Notes: generated from the letters alone by a model not told the origin. Shown: positions 37,331-48,120, counted from the first letter of the stretch. The stretch is DNA of 64,000 nt from Candidatus Nanopelagicales bacterium (GCA_017848795.1 JAFIHG010000042.1:62001-126000); one strand, 5' to 3'. Numbers and translations are program-made.

Positions 37331-38353
37331 TCAGCCGGCTCCGGCCGCGTCCAGGGCGGCGCGCAGCCCGGCCCGTACCGTCTCGAGGTCGCCGGCGCCG
37401 GTGAACCCGGCGGCGAACCGGTGACCGCCGCCGCCCAACGACCGGGCGACGGAACTGACGTCGACCGCTCCCTTGCTGCGCAGCGAGACCCGCCAGGCGC
37501 CGGCGTCGTCCTGCTTGAGCACCGCGGCCACTTCCGCCTCGTGGGTGCAGCGCAGCACGTCGATGACCCGCTCGAGGCCGTCCAGCGCGAGCCCGTCACG
37601 GTCGGTCCGTGACACGTGCGTCTCGACCAGCCCCCGGCGCCCGACCGCCGCCGGGTGCAGTTCGGCGCGACCGAGCGCGAGCCCCAAGACCTGCAGCGCC
37701 CGCAACGGCTCGTCGTCGTAGAGCGCGCGCGCGATGTCGTCGTGCGCGATGCCGGTGGCGAGCAGCCGGGCGGCGATCTCGTGCGTGCGCGGTGTCGTCG
37801 CGGCGAAGCGGAACGACCCGGTGTCGGTGAGCAGGCCGGCGTACAACGCGGTGGCCACCGCAGGGGTGAGCCCGGCCCCGAGCCGGTCGACGAGGTCGAG
37901 GGCCAGGACCGCCGTCGCGGGCGCGGTGACGTCGACGAGGGAGGTCGTCGCGAACCCGGTGTACGACGTGTGGTGGTCGACAGCGATGCGTTGCGGTGCC
38001 GCGTCGTACGCCGCCGTGAGCACGCCGAGGCGGTCCTTGGAGCTGACGTCGAACGACACCGCCGCGGCAGCGGGACGTACCAGGTCCGGTGGTGCGAGCA
38101 GGTCGAGACCGGGCAGTCCGCGCAGTACCCGCGGCACCTCGAAGGGCTGGTCGCCGAAGCTGACCTGGACCTCGGTGCCGAGCTCCCGCAGCGCCTGCCC
38201 GACGCCGAGCGCCGAGCCGAGCGCGTCGGCATCCGGCGCGACGTGGGCGAGCAGCAGCACCTGCTGCGCCTCGCGCAGCGCCTGCACCGCGGCGGACCAG
38301 TCGGCCTCCCGAGGTCGTTGCCGCCACTGCTGCGGAGCTGCGGCGGGCCTCAC
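37331..38353 (-). CDS. nrnA: DHH-family oligoribonuclease/pAp phosphatase (NrnA-like)
   Basis: A 340-residue DHH/DHHA1 phosphoesterase that degrades nanoRNA and probably 3'-phosphoadenosine phosphate or linear dinucleotides. Metal ligands are H37, D41 and D43 (HVAPDADALGS), D102 (SFDVSSKDR) and the DHH triad at 126-128 (VDHHTSYTGF). The DHHA1 substrate motif is GGGGHRFAAGF near the C-terminus. The GTG start overlaps the rbfA stop (GTGA, 38350-38353). In mycobacteria this enzyme hydrolyses c-di-AMP breakdown products as well. Confidence 0.92.
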   Translation of the reverse strand: MRPAAAPQQWRQRPREADWSAAVQALREAQQVLLLAHVAPDADALGSALGVGQALRELGTEVQVSFGDQPFEVPRVLRGLPGLDLLAPPDLVRPAAAAVSFDVSSKDRLGVLTAAYDAAPQRIAVDHHTSYTGFATTSLVDVTAPATAVLALDLVDRLGAGLTPAVATALYAGLLTDTGSFRFAATTPRTHEIAARLLATGIAHDDIARALYDDEPLRALQVLGLALGRAELHPAAVGRRGLVETHVSRTDRDGLALDGLERVIDVLRCTHEAEVAAVLKQDDAGAWRVSLRSKGAVDVSSVARSLGGGGHRFAAGFTGAGDLETVRAGLRAALDAAGAG

Positions 38354-38832
38354 GAGTCGAAGCCTTCCCGGTCCGGCCGCTCGCCAGTGATCCCCTCGCC
38401 CGGCTCCTCCTGCGTGGCGGGGCGGCGGTAGGGGTCGGCGTCGCCCGCGTACTGCGCGCGGCTGGCCTGGGCGTGGACGCTCGCGTCCGCCTGCGCCGCC
38501 CGGGTCAGCAGGTCCTCGATGTGGGCCGCGGTCTCCGGAAGCGCGTCGAGGACGAAGGTCAGGGTGGGCGTGAACCGTACGCCGGTCTGCCGGCCGACCT
38601 CGCTGCGCAGCACGCCCTTGGCGCTCTCCAGGGCGGCAGCGGTCGCATCCTTCTCGACGTCGTCTCCGTACACCGTGTAGAACACCGTGGCGTCGTGCAG
38701 ATCGCCGGTGACGCGTGCCTGCGTGATCGTCACGAACCCGAGCCGGGGGTCCTTGACGCGCGTCTTGAGCGTCTCGGCGACGATCACGCGGATCCGGTCG
38801 GCGAGCTTGCGGGCCCGGGCCGGGTCTGCCAT
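38350..38832 (-). CDS. rbfA: Ribosome-binding factor A
   Basis: A 160-residue protein that helps 16S rRNA processing and 30S maturation, and cold adaptation. The single KH-like domain is seen in ARKLADRIRVIVAETL, DPRLGFVTITQARVTGDLHD and VRFTPTLTFVLDALPE. A C-terminal tail of about 45 charged residues is longer than in enterobacteria but common in Actinobacteria. I used the ATG at 38830-38832, eight nucleotides after AAGGAG; the in-frame sequence further upstream belongs to palindrome B2. The gene overlaps nrnA by four nucleotides. Confidence 0.95.
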   Translation of the reverse strand: MADPARARKLADRIRVIVAETLKTRVKDPRLGFVTITQARVTGDLHDATVFYTVYGDDVEKDATAAALESAKGVLRSEVGRQTGVRFTPTLTFVLDALPETAAHIEDLLTRAAQADASVHAQASRAQYAGDADPYRRPATQEEPGEGITGERPDREGFDS

Positions 38833-38859
38833 GGCGATCTCCTTGTCCTGCTGGTTCGG

Positions 38860-38908
38860 ACTGAATGTGGCAAGAGTTCGTCCGGAACGAACTCTTGCCA
38901 CATTCAGT
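38860..38908. repeat. 49-nt palindromic element, family B copy 2
   Basis: Two perfect 22-nt arms (38860-38881 and 38887-38908) around CCGGA. The arm contains TGAATGTGGCAAGAGTTCG. Compared with copy 1, arm positions 12, 17 and 20 of the 45-nt core differ, and each change is matched by its complement in the other arm. It lies between the DUF503 gene and rbfA, ending about 20 nt before the rbfA ribosome site, and would be transcribed as a stem in the mRNA. Confidence 0.9.
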
Positions 38909-38923
38909 CGGGCGTGCGGCGGG

Positions 38924-39217
38924 TCAGTCGGTGGAGGAGCGCAGCTCGCGGTGGGCGCTGAGCAGCTCGATCTCGGGGCGGGCGGCGACGAGCCGTTCGC
39001 ACTGGTCGAGCACCTCGCCGACGTGGTGGGCGTCCGCCGCGACCACCGCGACGCCGAGGGCGGCGCGCCGGTGCAGGTCCAGGTGGCCCACCTCGGCCGC
39101 CGAGACCTCGAAGCGCCGCCGCAGCTCGGCGACGATCGGTCGTACGACCGAACGCTTGCCCTTGCGCGAGTGGACGTCGCCCAGCAGCACGTCCAGCTCG
39201 AGGCTGCCGACGAACAT
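38924..39217 (-). CDS. DUF503 (YlxP-like) protein
   Basis: A 97-residue protein, the normal size for DUF503, with MFVGSLELDVLLGDVHSRKG, KRSVVRPIVAELRRRFEVSA and VGHLDLHRRAALGVAVVA. YlxP-like proteins sit in this same infB-rbfA position in many bacteria and have been linked to ribosome assembly, though the biochemistry is poorly known. The ATG has an AAGGAG site five nucleotides upstream. A hairpin separates it from infB. Confidence 0.9.
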   Translation of the reverse strand: MFVGSLELDVLLGDVHSRKGKRSVVRPIVAELRRRFEVSAAEVGHLDLHRRAALGVAVVAADAHHVGEVLDQCERLVAARPEIELLSAHRELRSSTD

Positions 39218-39230
39218 CACCACTCCTTCA

Positions 39231-39282
39231 CGGAACGGGGTAACCCACCGAGCCTGGGGACCGGATGAACTACCCCGTTCCG
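39231..39282 (-). terminator. Hairpin between infB stop and DUF503 gene
   Basis: CGGAACGGGGTA (39231-39242) and TACCCCGTTCCG (39271-39282) form a perfect 12-bp stem with a 28-nt loop. It starts seven nucleotides after the infB stop and ends nine nucleotides before the DUF503 ribosome site. It could be a partial terminator or an mRNA-stability element that lowers expression of the downstream genes; no T-tract is present. Confidence 0.5.
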
Positions 39283-39288
39283 CGACGA

Positions 39289-42024
<2,736 letters not shown>

Positions 42025-42030
42025 GGTTCT

Positions 42031-42060
42031 CCTGATCTGCCGCCCGGGCCGCAGATCAGG
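42031..42060 (-). promoter_or_regulatory. Hairpin overlapping the infB ribosome site
   Basis: CCTGATCTGC (42031-42040) and GCAGATCAGG (42051-42060) are a perfect 10-bp inverted repeat with a 10-nt GC-only loop. In the mRNA its 3' arm runs into the infB Shine-Dalgarno AGGAGA, hiding part of it. It could control infB translation or act as an RNase or protein site. Confidence 0.5.
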
Positions 42061-42170
42061 ACCCTGGGAGACTTAGACGTTCACGGACACACTCAGGACT
42101 GGCACAGTCATGACTGGCACACCCATGGCTGGGCGCTCATGATGTGACGGTCATCGGGGGCTCATGTCGT

Positions 42171-42470
42171 TCATGAGGATGGTGACTCCCGAACCTCTGG
42201 ACGAGGCGACGACCGGTCGGTCGCCGCCGGGGACAACGCATCGAACCACGATCGCGCCGCGGTCAGGTCGAGCGGTCCCGGGACCCGCAGGGCCCTCGGC
42301 AGCGCACGACGTCGCTCGGCGAGGTCGAGGCACTCCGGGACGGGATGCAACCACGCACCTCGCCCCGGACGCCGGGCGGCGGGATCGGGTACGACTGCAC
42401 CTTGCTCCGCGACCACCCGTACCAGCGCGGACCGGCGATCCCGGCGCCGACATCCCACACAGGTACGCAC
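42171..42470 (-). CDS. ylxR: YlxR/DUF448 RNA-binding protein
   Basis: A 99-residue basic protein. The N-terminal VRTCVGCRRRDRRSALVRVV with two Cys, then PDPAARRPGRGAWLHPVPEC and LAERRRALPRALR, define DUF448/YlxR. It lies between nusA and infB in nearly all Gram-positive bacteria and is thought to bind RNA or a nucleoid partner. The GTG at 42468-42470 is chosen because it begins exactly at the conserved domain; there is no clear ribosome site, and a TAGACT -10-like hexamer lies 41 nt upstream at 42512-42517. The last 20 residues are a low-complexity tail. Confidence 0.85.
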   Translation of the reverse strand: MRTCVGCRRRDRRSALVRVVAEQGAVVPDPAARRPGRGAWLHPVPECLDLAERRRALPRALRVPGPLDLTAARSWFDALSPAATDRSSPRPEVRESPSS

Positions 42471-42568
42471 GGGAGCGCGTGGGGAAGCGGCCGGACCACC
42501 GACCAGGGGCGAGTCTACCCCGCGCGGAGCGGGTTGTCCGACGCCCCGCCGACCGGTGGTACGCCGGC

Positions 42569-43675
42569 TCACCCGGCCCCGCCGGCGCGCGCCGGGTCGG
42601 GGCGCCCGCCGTCGCCTGCCGGTCCACCGCTGCGCTCCGGGCGACCGGCCGCGACAGGTCCCGCGGCACCCGCCGTACGCGCCCCGGCGTCGGAGCGGTC
42701 GGCATCGGTCGGCGCGGCGTCGCTGCGGATGTCGATGCGCCACCCGGTGAGCCGGGCCGCGAGGCGCGCGTTCTGACCTTCCCGGCCGATCGCGAGCGAG
42801 AGCTGGTAGTCCGGGACGATCACGCGTGCCGCCCGGGCGTCCGCGTCGACGACGATGACCTCGCTGACCCGCGCCGGGGACAGCGCGTTGGCCACGAACC
42901 GGGCCGGCTCGTCCGACCAGTCCACGATGTCGATCTTCTCGCCGTGCAGCTCGGCCATGACGGCGCGCACCCGTTGCCCCATCGGGCCGATGCACGCCCC
43001 CTTGGCGCCCACCCCCTCGACACGCGAACGCACGGCGATCTTGCTGCGGTGACCGGCCTCCCGCGCGACGGCGACGATCTCGACCGAGCCGTCCGCCACC
43101 TCCGGGACCTCCAACGCGAACAGCGTGCGCACCAGGTTCGGGTGGGTGCGCGACAGCGTCACGCGCGTACCGCGCGGTCCGCGCGTCACCGACACGACGT
43201 GGCACTTGAGGCGCGAGCCGTGCTCGTACCGTTCGCCGGGCACCTGCTCCTGCGGCGGCAGCACCCCTTCGACCCGGCCCAGGTCGACCAGCACGGTCCG
43301 CGGGTCGGGACCCTGCGCGACGACGCCTGAGACCAGGTCGCCCTCGGTCCCCGCGAACTCGCCGAACGTACGGTCGTCCTCCATGTCCCGCAGCCGCTGC
43401 ATGATGACCTGCCGGGCCGTCGTCGCGGCGACCCGGCCGAAACCCTCGGGCGTGTCGTCGTACTCGCGCAGCGTCTCGCCGTCCTCGCCGACCTCGGCCG
43501 CCCACACCGTCACGTGGCCCGTGGAGCGGTCCAGGACGACACGGGCGCGGGTCTGGGCACCCTCGGTGTGCTGGTAGGCGGACAGCAGCGCCTGCTCGAT
43601 CGTCTCGACGACCAGGTCGTACGAGATCTCCTTGGCCTGCACCAACGCTTTGAGCGCACCGACGTCGATGTCCAT
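42569..43675 (-). CDS. nusA: Transcription termination/antitermination factor NusA
   Basis: A 368-residue protein. The N-terminal RNA-polymerase-binding domain ([20 protein letters not shown]) is followed by S1 ([20 protein letters not shown]), KH1 ([20 protein letters not shown]) and KH2 ([20 protein letters not shown]). The C-terminal acidic repeats of E. coli NusA are absent, as usual in Actinobacteria, replaced by a short Ala/Gly/Pro tail. The ATG is one nucleotide after the rimP stop, so translation is coupled. Confidence 0.95.
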   Translation of the reverse strand: MDIDVGALKALVQAKEISYDLVVETIEQALLSAYQHTEGAQTRARVVLDRSTGHVTVWAAEVGEDGETLREYDDTPEGFGRVAATTARQVIMQRLRDMEDDRTFGEFAGTEGDLVSGVVAQGPDPRTVLVDLGRVEGVLPPQEQVPGERYEHGSRLKCHVVSVTRGPRGTRVTLSRTHPNLVRTLFALEVPEVADGSVEIVAVAREAGHRSKIAVRSRVEGVGAKGACIGPMGQRVRAVMAELHGEKIDIVDWSDEPARFVANALSPARVSEVIVVDADARAARVIVPDYQLSLAIGREGQNARLAARLTGWRIDIRSDAAPTDADRSDAGARTAGAAGPVAAGRPERSGGPAGDGGRPDPARAGGAG

Positions 43676-43676
43676 G

Positions 43677-44225
43677 TCATGCCTCCTCGGCGGCCGCCGG
43701 CGGATCAGGCGACTCGTCCGCCTCCACGTCGCGGAACTCCACCTGCACGATCGCGCGCGCGACCTGCTCGAACGCGACCCGGCGTGTCCCCGGCTCCAGG
43801 TCGAGGTCGACGCCGCCCTCGTCGACGGCGCTGATGCGCCCGGTCACGGGCGCGTCGGCGCGCAGCGTCACCTGTACCAGCCGCCCGGTGTTGCGCCGCC
43901 AGTGCCGCGGCAGCGTCAGTGGCCGGTCCACACCCGGTGAAGAAACCTCCAGGGTGTAGGGCTGCTCGCCGAGGACGTCACTGTCGTCCAGCGCCTGTGA
44001 CACCTCGCGGGACACCGCCGCGACCTCGTCGAGGCTCACGCCGTGCTCGGCGTCCACGAGGACCCGCACGATGCGGCGCCGGCCCGCACTGCGTACCTCG
44101 ACGTCCTCCAGGTCGAGATGCGCGCCGGTCACGACCGGGGCGAGCACCGCGACCACCCGCTCCCGGTCGACGCTGCCCCGCGCCTGGTGGGGCGCGCTCG
44201 CGGCGCGCCGACGGTCCCTGGACAT
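43677..44225 (-). CDS. rimP: Ribosome maturation factor RimP
   Basis: A 182-residue 30S assembly factor. Family blocks are [40 protein letters not shown] and [20 protein letters not shown], with the C-terminal Sm-like barrel [20 protein letters not shown]. The ATG at 44223-44225 has a GGAGGA site seven nucleotides upstream. It is the first gene of the rimP-nusA-ylxR-infB group and faces a divergent ferritin-like lipoprotein gene across a 219-nt spacer that contains no other gene. Confidence 0.94.
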   Translation of the reverse strand: MSRDRRRAASAPHQARGSVDRERVVAVLAPVVTGAHLDLEDVEVRSAGRRRIVRVLVDAEHGVSLDEVAAVSREVSQALDDSDVLGEQPYTLEVSSPGVDRPLTLPRHWRRNTGRLVQVTLRADAPVTGRISAVDEGGVDLDLEPGTRRVAFEQVARAIVQVEFRDVEADESPDPPAAAEEA

Positions 44226-44432
44226 CCCGCGGTCCTCCGTCCGCCCCCGCTGTGCTGCTGTGATCGATCCGCTGTGCCCCGGCTGCGGTGCCGCGAGGCG
44301 GGCGTGCGACGACCGGTCGTGAGGAGCGCAGGTACGAGTCGACATTACTTGTCCGGCGCCGCGGATCACGGCAGGACCTCCGCGGCGCTCCCCCGCCCGT
44401 GACTGGCACCCGGGGCCACCGCCGCCGCGTGA

Positions 44433-44438
44433 GAGGGT
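44433..44438 (+). promoter_or_regulatory. Leaderless-type -10 element of the ferritin-like lipoprotein gene
   Basis: GAGGGT followed after six nucleotides (GCCGCG) by the GTG at 44445. The hexamer is weaker than TAnnnT. Confidence 0.4.
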
Positions 44439-44444
44439 GCCGCG

Positions 44445-44963
44445 GTGAGCGGAAAGGCCCGGACCGCACCGCCCGTCGTGACGCGACGGACGGTGCTGGT
44501 CGGCCTCGGTGTCGCCGCGCTACCGGGTCTCGCGGGGCTGAGCGGGTGCTCGACACCGGACGGGGCCGCTCCCGGCCCGACACCGGACCCCTCCGGCACG
44601 GCCGCGCCGGACGACGTGCTGCGCGCCGAGGCGTACGGCCAGGAGCTCGCACTCGCCGAGCGGTACACCGCCGCCCGCGCCAGCTACCCGAAGCTGCGGG
44701 AGGTGCTCGCGGTCGGGGACCGGCACCGGCTCTACGCCGCGGCGCTCGCCGGTGACGCGAGCCCCACCGCTTCGCCGGGCGCGACACGCGCGCCGGCGAA
44801 GCGGACCGTGCTCGCCGAGCTCGGCCGGGCGGAGAGCGAAGCGGCCGAGCAGCGGCTCGCGCAGTGCCGCCGCGCGGCCGATCCGGAGCTGGCGCGACTG
44901 CTCGCGCTGATCGGCGCCGGCTGCGCCGCCGCCGCGGCGCAGCTCGGGGGCAGCCGTGGCTGA
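44445..44963 (+). CDS. Predicted lipoprotein with ferritin-like helical domain
   Basis: A 172-residue exported protein. The N-terminus has a twin Arg, a hydrophobic stretch and a lipobox: TRRTVLVGLGVAALPGLAGL then SGC, so Cys 35 is probably lipidated and the protein anchored outside the membrane. After a Pro/Gly/Thr linker the rest is helical with EAYGQELALAERYTAA and LREVLAVGDRHRLYAAAL, a spaced Glu/His pattern like DUF4439 and other ferritin-like bundles. It overlaps the next gene, a DUF4439 protein, by eight nucleotides. Metal binding is inferred, not shown. Confidence 0.7.
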   Translation: MSGKARTAPPVVTRRTVLVGLGVAALPGLAGLSGCSTPDGAAPGPTPDPSGTAAPDDVLRAEAYGQELALAERYTAARASYPKLREVLAVGDRHRLYAAALAGDASPTASPGATRAPAKRTVLAELGRAESEAAEQRLAQCRRAADPELARLLALIGAGCAAAAAQLGGSRG

Positions 44964-45363
44964 TCCCGCCGCCCTGCAGAACGCCCTCGCGGGCGCGCAC
45001 GCCGCCGTCTACGCGTACGGCCTGGCGGGGGCCCGTCTCACCGGCACCGACCGGGCGCGCGCCCTGACCGCGATGGCCGAGCAGCGCCGCGTCCGCGACC
45101 GGCTGCTCGACCTGCTCACCGGCGAGGGCCAGTCCCCCACGCCGGCCGCCGCCGCGTACGACCCGCCGTTCGCCGTCGACTCCCCTGCTGCTGCCCGCCG
45201 GCTCGCCGGGCTGGTCGAGGACCGGATGGCCGGCCTGCTCGCCGCCGCGGCGGGCGCGACCGACGGCAGCGCCCGGACGTGGGCGGCCGGTGCCGCCCAG
45301 GCCTGCGCGGTCCGGGCCACCACGTGGACGGGCACCGCGGCCGTGTGGTCGGGTGAGGCGTGA
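44956..45363 (+). CDS. DUF4439 ferritin-like protein
   Basis: A 135-residue soluble, mainly helical protein matching DUF4439: ALQNALAGAHAAVYAYGLAG, then LTAMAEQRRVRDRLLDLLTG and SPTPAAAAYDPPFAVDSPAA. The family is common beside rimP in Actinobacteria (compare Rv2844) and is placed in the ferritin-like fold. Function is unknown. It starts at a GTG inside the lipoprotein gene and its stop overlaps the MFS start (GTGA), so the three genes are translated as one unit. Confidence 0.8.
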   Translation: MADPAALQNALAGAHAAVYAYGLAGARLTGTDRARALTAMAEQRRVRDRLLDLLTGEGQSPTPAAAAYDPPFAVDSPAAARRLAGLVEDRMAGLLAAAAGATDGSARTWAAGAAQACAVRATTWTGTAAVWSGEA

Positions 45364-46598
45364 GCGTCACGGAGCTGCCCGTCGACCAGCACGTGCAACG
45401 CCGGGCCGTACTCGTGCTGTCCGGCACGCAGGTCCTGGGCGGTCTGGGCGTCGGCGCGGGCGTCGCGGTCGGCGGGCTGCTGGCCGCCGACCTCACCGGC
45501 TCGGAGGGCGCCGCTGGCCTGGCCTCGACCGCGAGCGTGGTGGGCGCCGCCCTCGCCGCGTTGCCGCTCGTACGGATCACCGAGGCGCACGGCCGCCGGA
45601 TCGGGTTGGCGACCGGCCTGCTGATCGCCGCCCTCGGTGCGGTGATGGTGGTCGTCGGCGCGGCGTACGACCTGATCTGGTTGCTGTTCCTCGGGCTGCT
45701 GCTCTCGGGCGCGGCGAGCGCGTCCGGGCTGCAGGCCCGTTACGCCGCCGTGGACCTCGCGGCACCGGCGCACCGCGCCCGTGACCTGTCGACGGTGGTC
45801 TGGGCGACGACCGTGGGCGCGGTCGCGGGGCCGAACCTCGCCGACCCCACGGGGCGGTTCGCGCTCTGGGCGGGCCTTCCCGAGCTGTCCGGCGGTTACC
45901 TGCTCGCGCTGCTCACGTTCGGCGTCGGCGCGGTCGTCGTGTGGCTGCTGCTGCGCCCCGACCCGCTGCTCACCGCGCGCACCCTCCACCCGGCGGCACG
46001 CGCGGTGCGGCACCGTCCCGGGCTGCGCGAGTCGCTCGCGGTCGTACGCACCTCCCCGGGCGCGGGGCTCGGGCTCGCCGCGGTCGCGATCGCGCACACC
46101 GCGATGGTCTCGGTGATGGTGATGACCCCGATCCACATGCGGCACGTCGACGTGTCGCTCGTGATGATCGGTCTGGTGATCAGCGTGCACGTCATCGGGA
46201 TGTACGCGCTGTCGCCGCTGGTGGGCATCGCCGCCGACCGGCTCGGGCGCCTCCCGGTGATCGTGTCGGGCGCGGTGCTGCTGCTCGTCTCCTGCCTCGT
46301 CGCCGGTACCGCCGCCCCGGACGACACCCTCGCGCTCGGGGTGGGCCTGTTCCTGCTCGGGCTGGGCTGGTCCTGCGGACTGGTGGCCGGATCGACCCTC
46401 CTCACCGAGTCGGTGCCGGAGGTCGAACGACCTGGGGTGCAGGGCCTTTCCGACCTGCTGATGAACGCCTGCGGCGCTGTCGGTGGCGCACTGGCCGGGC
46501 TGATCGTGGCCGTGGCGACGTACGGCTGGCTGACCGCCATGGCCGCCGCACCGGTCGCTGCGCTGCTTGCGGGCGCCCTCGTCCGCCGCCGCAGCTGA
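45360..46598 (+). CDS. MFS transporter
   Basis: A 412-residue major-facilitator protein with about 12 hydrophobic segments. Motif A is visible in the first half as LVRITEAHGRRIGLATG and in the second half as GIAADRLGRLPVIVSG. GLGWSCGLVAGSTLLTESV is a later helix. Substrate is not readable; location in an operon with ferritin-like proteins might suggest a link to metal or stress, but this is only inference. GTG start overlaps the DUF4439 stop. Palindrome A3 begins 14 nt after the stop. Confidence 0.85.
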   Translation: MSVTELPVDQHVQRRAVLVLSGTQVLGGLGVGAGVAVGGLLAADLTGSEGAAGLASTASVVGAALAALPLVRITEAHGRRIGLATGLLIAALGAVMVVVGAAYDLIWLLFLGLLLSGAASASGLQARYAAVDLAAPAHRARDLSTVVWATTVGAVAGPNLADPTGRFALWAGLPELSGGYLLALLTFGVGAVVVWLLLRPDPLLTARTLHPAARAVRHRPGLRESLAVVRTSPGAGLGLAAVAIAHTAMVSVMVMTPIHMRHVDVSLVMIGLVISVHVIGMYALSPLVGIAADRLGRLPVIVSGAVLLLVSCLVAGTAAPDDTLALGVGLFLLGLGWSCGLVAGSTLLTESVPEVERPGVQGLSDLLMNACGAVGGALAGLIVAVATYGWLTAMAAAPVAALLAGALVRRRS

Positions 46599-46611
46599 CC
46601 CTCCCGCCCGC

Positions 46612-46670
46612 GTGTCCCTGCTCGAATCGTCGTCAACTCGTCGAGTTGACGACGATTCGAGCAGGGACAC
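46612..46670. repeat. 59-nt palindromic element, family A copy 3
   Basis: A perfect palindrome: 29-nt arms (46612-46640 and 46642-46670) around a single T. The arm starts GTGTCCCTGCTCGAATCG. Compared with copy 1, the A-to-T change at arm position 16 is matched by its complement in the other arm. It fills the convergent spacer between the MFS and HAD genes and ends three nucleotides before the HAD stop codon, so it is a plausible bidirectional terminator. Confidence 0.92.
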
Positions 46671-46673
46671 GGG

Positions 46674-47390
46674 TCAGGTGGTGCGGCGCACGACCGCGAG
46701 CACGTCGCCGAGACGGTCCACGACGGCGTACGGGGTCACCTCGACGGCGACCTGCTGCTCCAGCGGCAGCCGCGAGTGCGGTACGAGCACCCCGCGCATC
46801 CCGACCTGCTGAGCGCCGTGGACGTCGTCCCAGATCCGGTCGCCGACGAAGACCGTACGTCCCGGCTCCGGCGAGCCGATCGCCTCGAGCGCGGCGCGGA
46901 ACGCGTCCGCGTGCGGCTTGCCCCACGGGATCTCGGAGGTGTACACCGCGCCGTCGATGAGCTCGAGCAGCCCGTCACGGGCGAACACCGCCTCGTGATG
47001 CCACCGCGGCCAGAGGGTGTTGGACAGCACGCCGATCCGTACGCCGTCGGCGCGCAACGCCTCGAGCAGCGGTCGCGCGTCGGGATCGGCGTACGTGTGC
47101 GGCTCCCAGAACTCCAGGTACGCACGCAGCGCCGGTTCATGCGCGGCCGACCCGAGGTCCACCCCGGCGGCCCGGAATACGTGGTCGAGGTTGCCGGTGC
47201 CGTTGGCACCGGCGCTGGAGCGCTGGCCTTCCCAAAGGGCGAGCTCGGCGGCGAGCAACGCGTCCGCGAGCTCGCCGGCGCCCTGCGGGTCGTACGCCTG
47301 CGCGTACGCGTACCACTGCGCCCGCAGGTCGACGTCGTGCCACGGGGTGAGCGTGCCGCCCCAGTCGAAGATCACCGCATCCGTTGCCAC
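46674..47390 (-). CDS. HAD-superfamily hydrolase
   Basis: A 238-residue phosphatase-like protein. HAD motif I is VIFDWGGTLTPW, with Trp-Gly in place of the usual Asp-Gly after the nucleophile Asp, so the general acid Asp at position +2 is missing; this pattern (DxG instead of DxD) is seen in some HAD subfamilies. Motif II is GVLSNTLWPR, motif III the Lys in SEIPWGKPHADAF, and motif IV VFVGDRIWDDVHGA. A GTG start follows TACGCT by eight nucleotides. It could be a phosphatase with altered chemistry; substrate unknown. Confidence 0.82.
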   Translation of the reverse strand: MATDAVIFDWGGTLTPWHDVDLRAQWYAYAQAYDPQGAGELADALLAAELALWEGQRSSAGANGTGNLDHVFRAAGVDLGSAAHEPALRAYLEFWEPHTYADPDARPLLEALRADGVRIGVLSNTLWPRWHHEAVFARDGLLELIDGAVYTSEIPWGKPHADAFRAALEAIGSPEPGRTVFVGDRIWDDVHGAQQVGMRGVLVPHSRLPLEQQVAVEVTPYAVVDRLGDVLAVVRRTT

Positions 47391-47398
47391 GAACCTGG

Positions 47399-47404
47399 AG
47401 CGTA
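47399..47404 (-). promoter_or_regulatory. Possible leaderless-type -10 of the HAD gene
   Basis: TACGCT on the minus strand, eight nucleotides (CCAGGTTC) before the GTG at 47390; the spacing is one longer than in the other cases. Confidence 0.4.
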
Positions 47405-47508
47405 GGCGCCGATCGCGCCAGGTCGGCACCGGGTTTTGGCTGTGGACAGCGCGCTCGGCGCGAGCGCGCCATTCGGCAGGCTTGGCGGGGACCGCGACAG
47501 GAGGCACC

Positions 47509-48057
47509 ATGGGCGAGGTGAAGAGTGCGCTGGACCGCGACTGGACCGTCGCCGATCTGGATGCCTTCCCGGACGGCGCGACCCGATACGAGATCTTCGA
47601 CGGCGAGCTCGTCGTGACCCCGCCTCCCGACGAGCGCCACCAGATCCGCGCGTTCGACCTGGCGAAAGTGCTCGACGCCGCGTGCCCCCCGGACCTGCTC
47701 GTGTACGCCTCGCCCATCGGCGTGACGATCGGCGAGCGCCGTCACTTCGAGCCGGACGTCGCCGTCAAGCCGCGCGCCGGCTTCCGCGACGACACCGTCG
47801 TGCCGTTGCTGGCCGTCGAGGTGCTCAGCCCCTCGACGTGGCGAAACGACGTGCGCCGCAAACGCGAGGTGTACGCGCAGATCGGCGTGCCGTCGTACTG
47901 GCTGGTCGACCCGCTCGCTCCCGCCGTCACCGTGCTCGAGCTGGAGGACGGCGAGTACGTCGAGCGCGCCGTCGTGGGCCCAGGCGAGGAGCTCGAAGTT
48001 TCGCGGCCCTTCCCGGTCCGCCTCGCGCCAGGCGAGTGGACCCAGGGCCTCGATTAG
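47509..48057 (+). CDS. Uma2-family (DUF820) PD-(D/E)XK endonuclease-like protein
   Basis: A 182-residue protein. The restriction-endonuclease-like core is visible: YEIFDGELVVTPPPDERHQI, then the Asp in HFEPDVAVKPRAGF, LLAVEVLSPSTWRNDVRRKR with Glu-Val and Lys, and YAQIGVPSYWLVDPL. These are the PD-(D/E)XK positions of Uma2/DUF820. The family is abundant in cyanobacteria and actinobacteria, its job mostly unknown. The ATG has a strong AGGAGG site. The downstream 345 nt are a repeat-rich convergent spacer. Confidence 0.85.
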   Translation: MGEVKSALDRDWTVADLDAFPDGATRYEIFDGELVVTPPPDERHQIRAFDLAKVLDAACPPDLLVYASPIGVTIGERRHFEPDVAVKPRAGFRDDTVVPLLAVEVLSPSTWRNDVRRKREVYAQIGVPSYWLVDPLAPAVTVLELEDGEYVERAVVGPGEELEVSRPFPVRLAPGEWTQGLD

Positions 48058-48120
48058 TTCCGCCTCGAAGCGGGCATCGGCCGGCCCAGCCCGCCTCGGC
48101 GGTCTGAGCGGCCATCCGCT

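Noticed and set aside
47509-48057. Uma2 gene as part of a defence island
   Set aside because: No restriction, toxin-antitoxin or other defence genes are adjacent; neighbours are a HAD phosphatase and proS.
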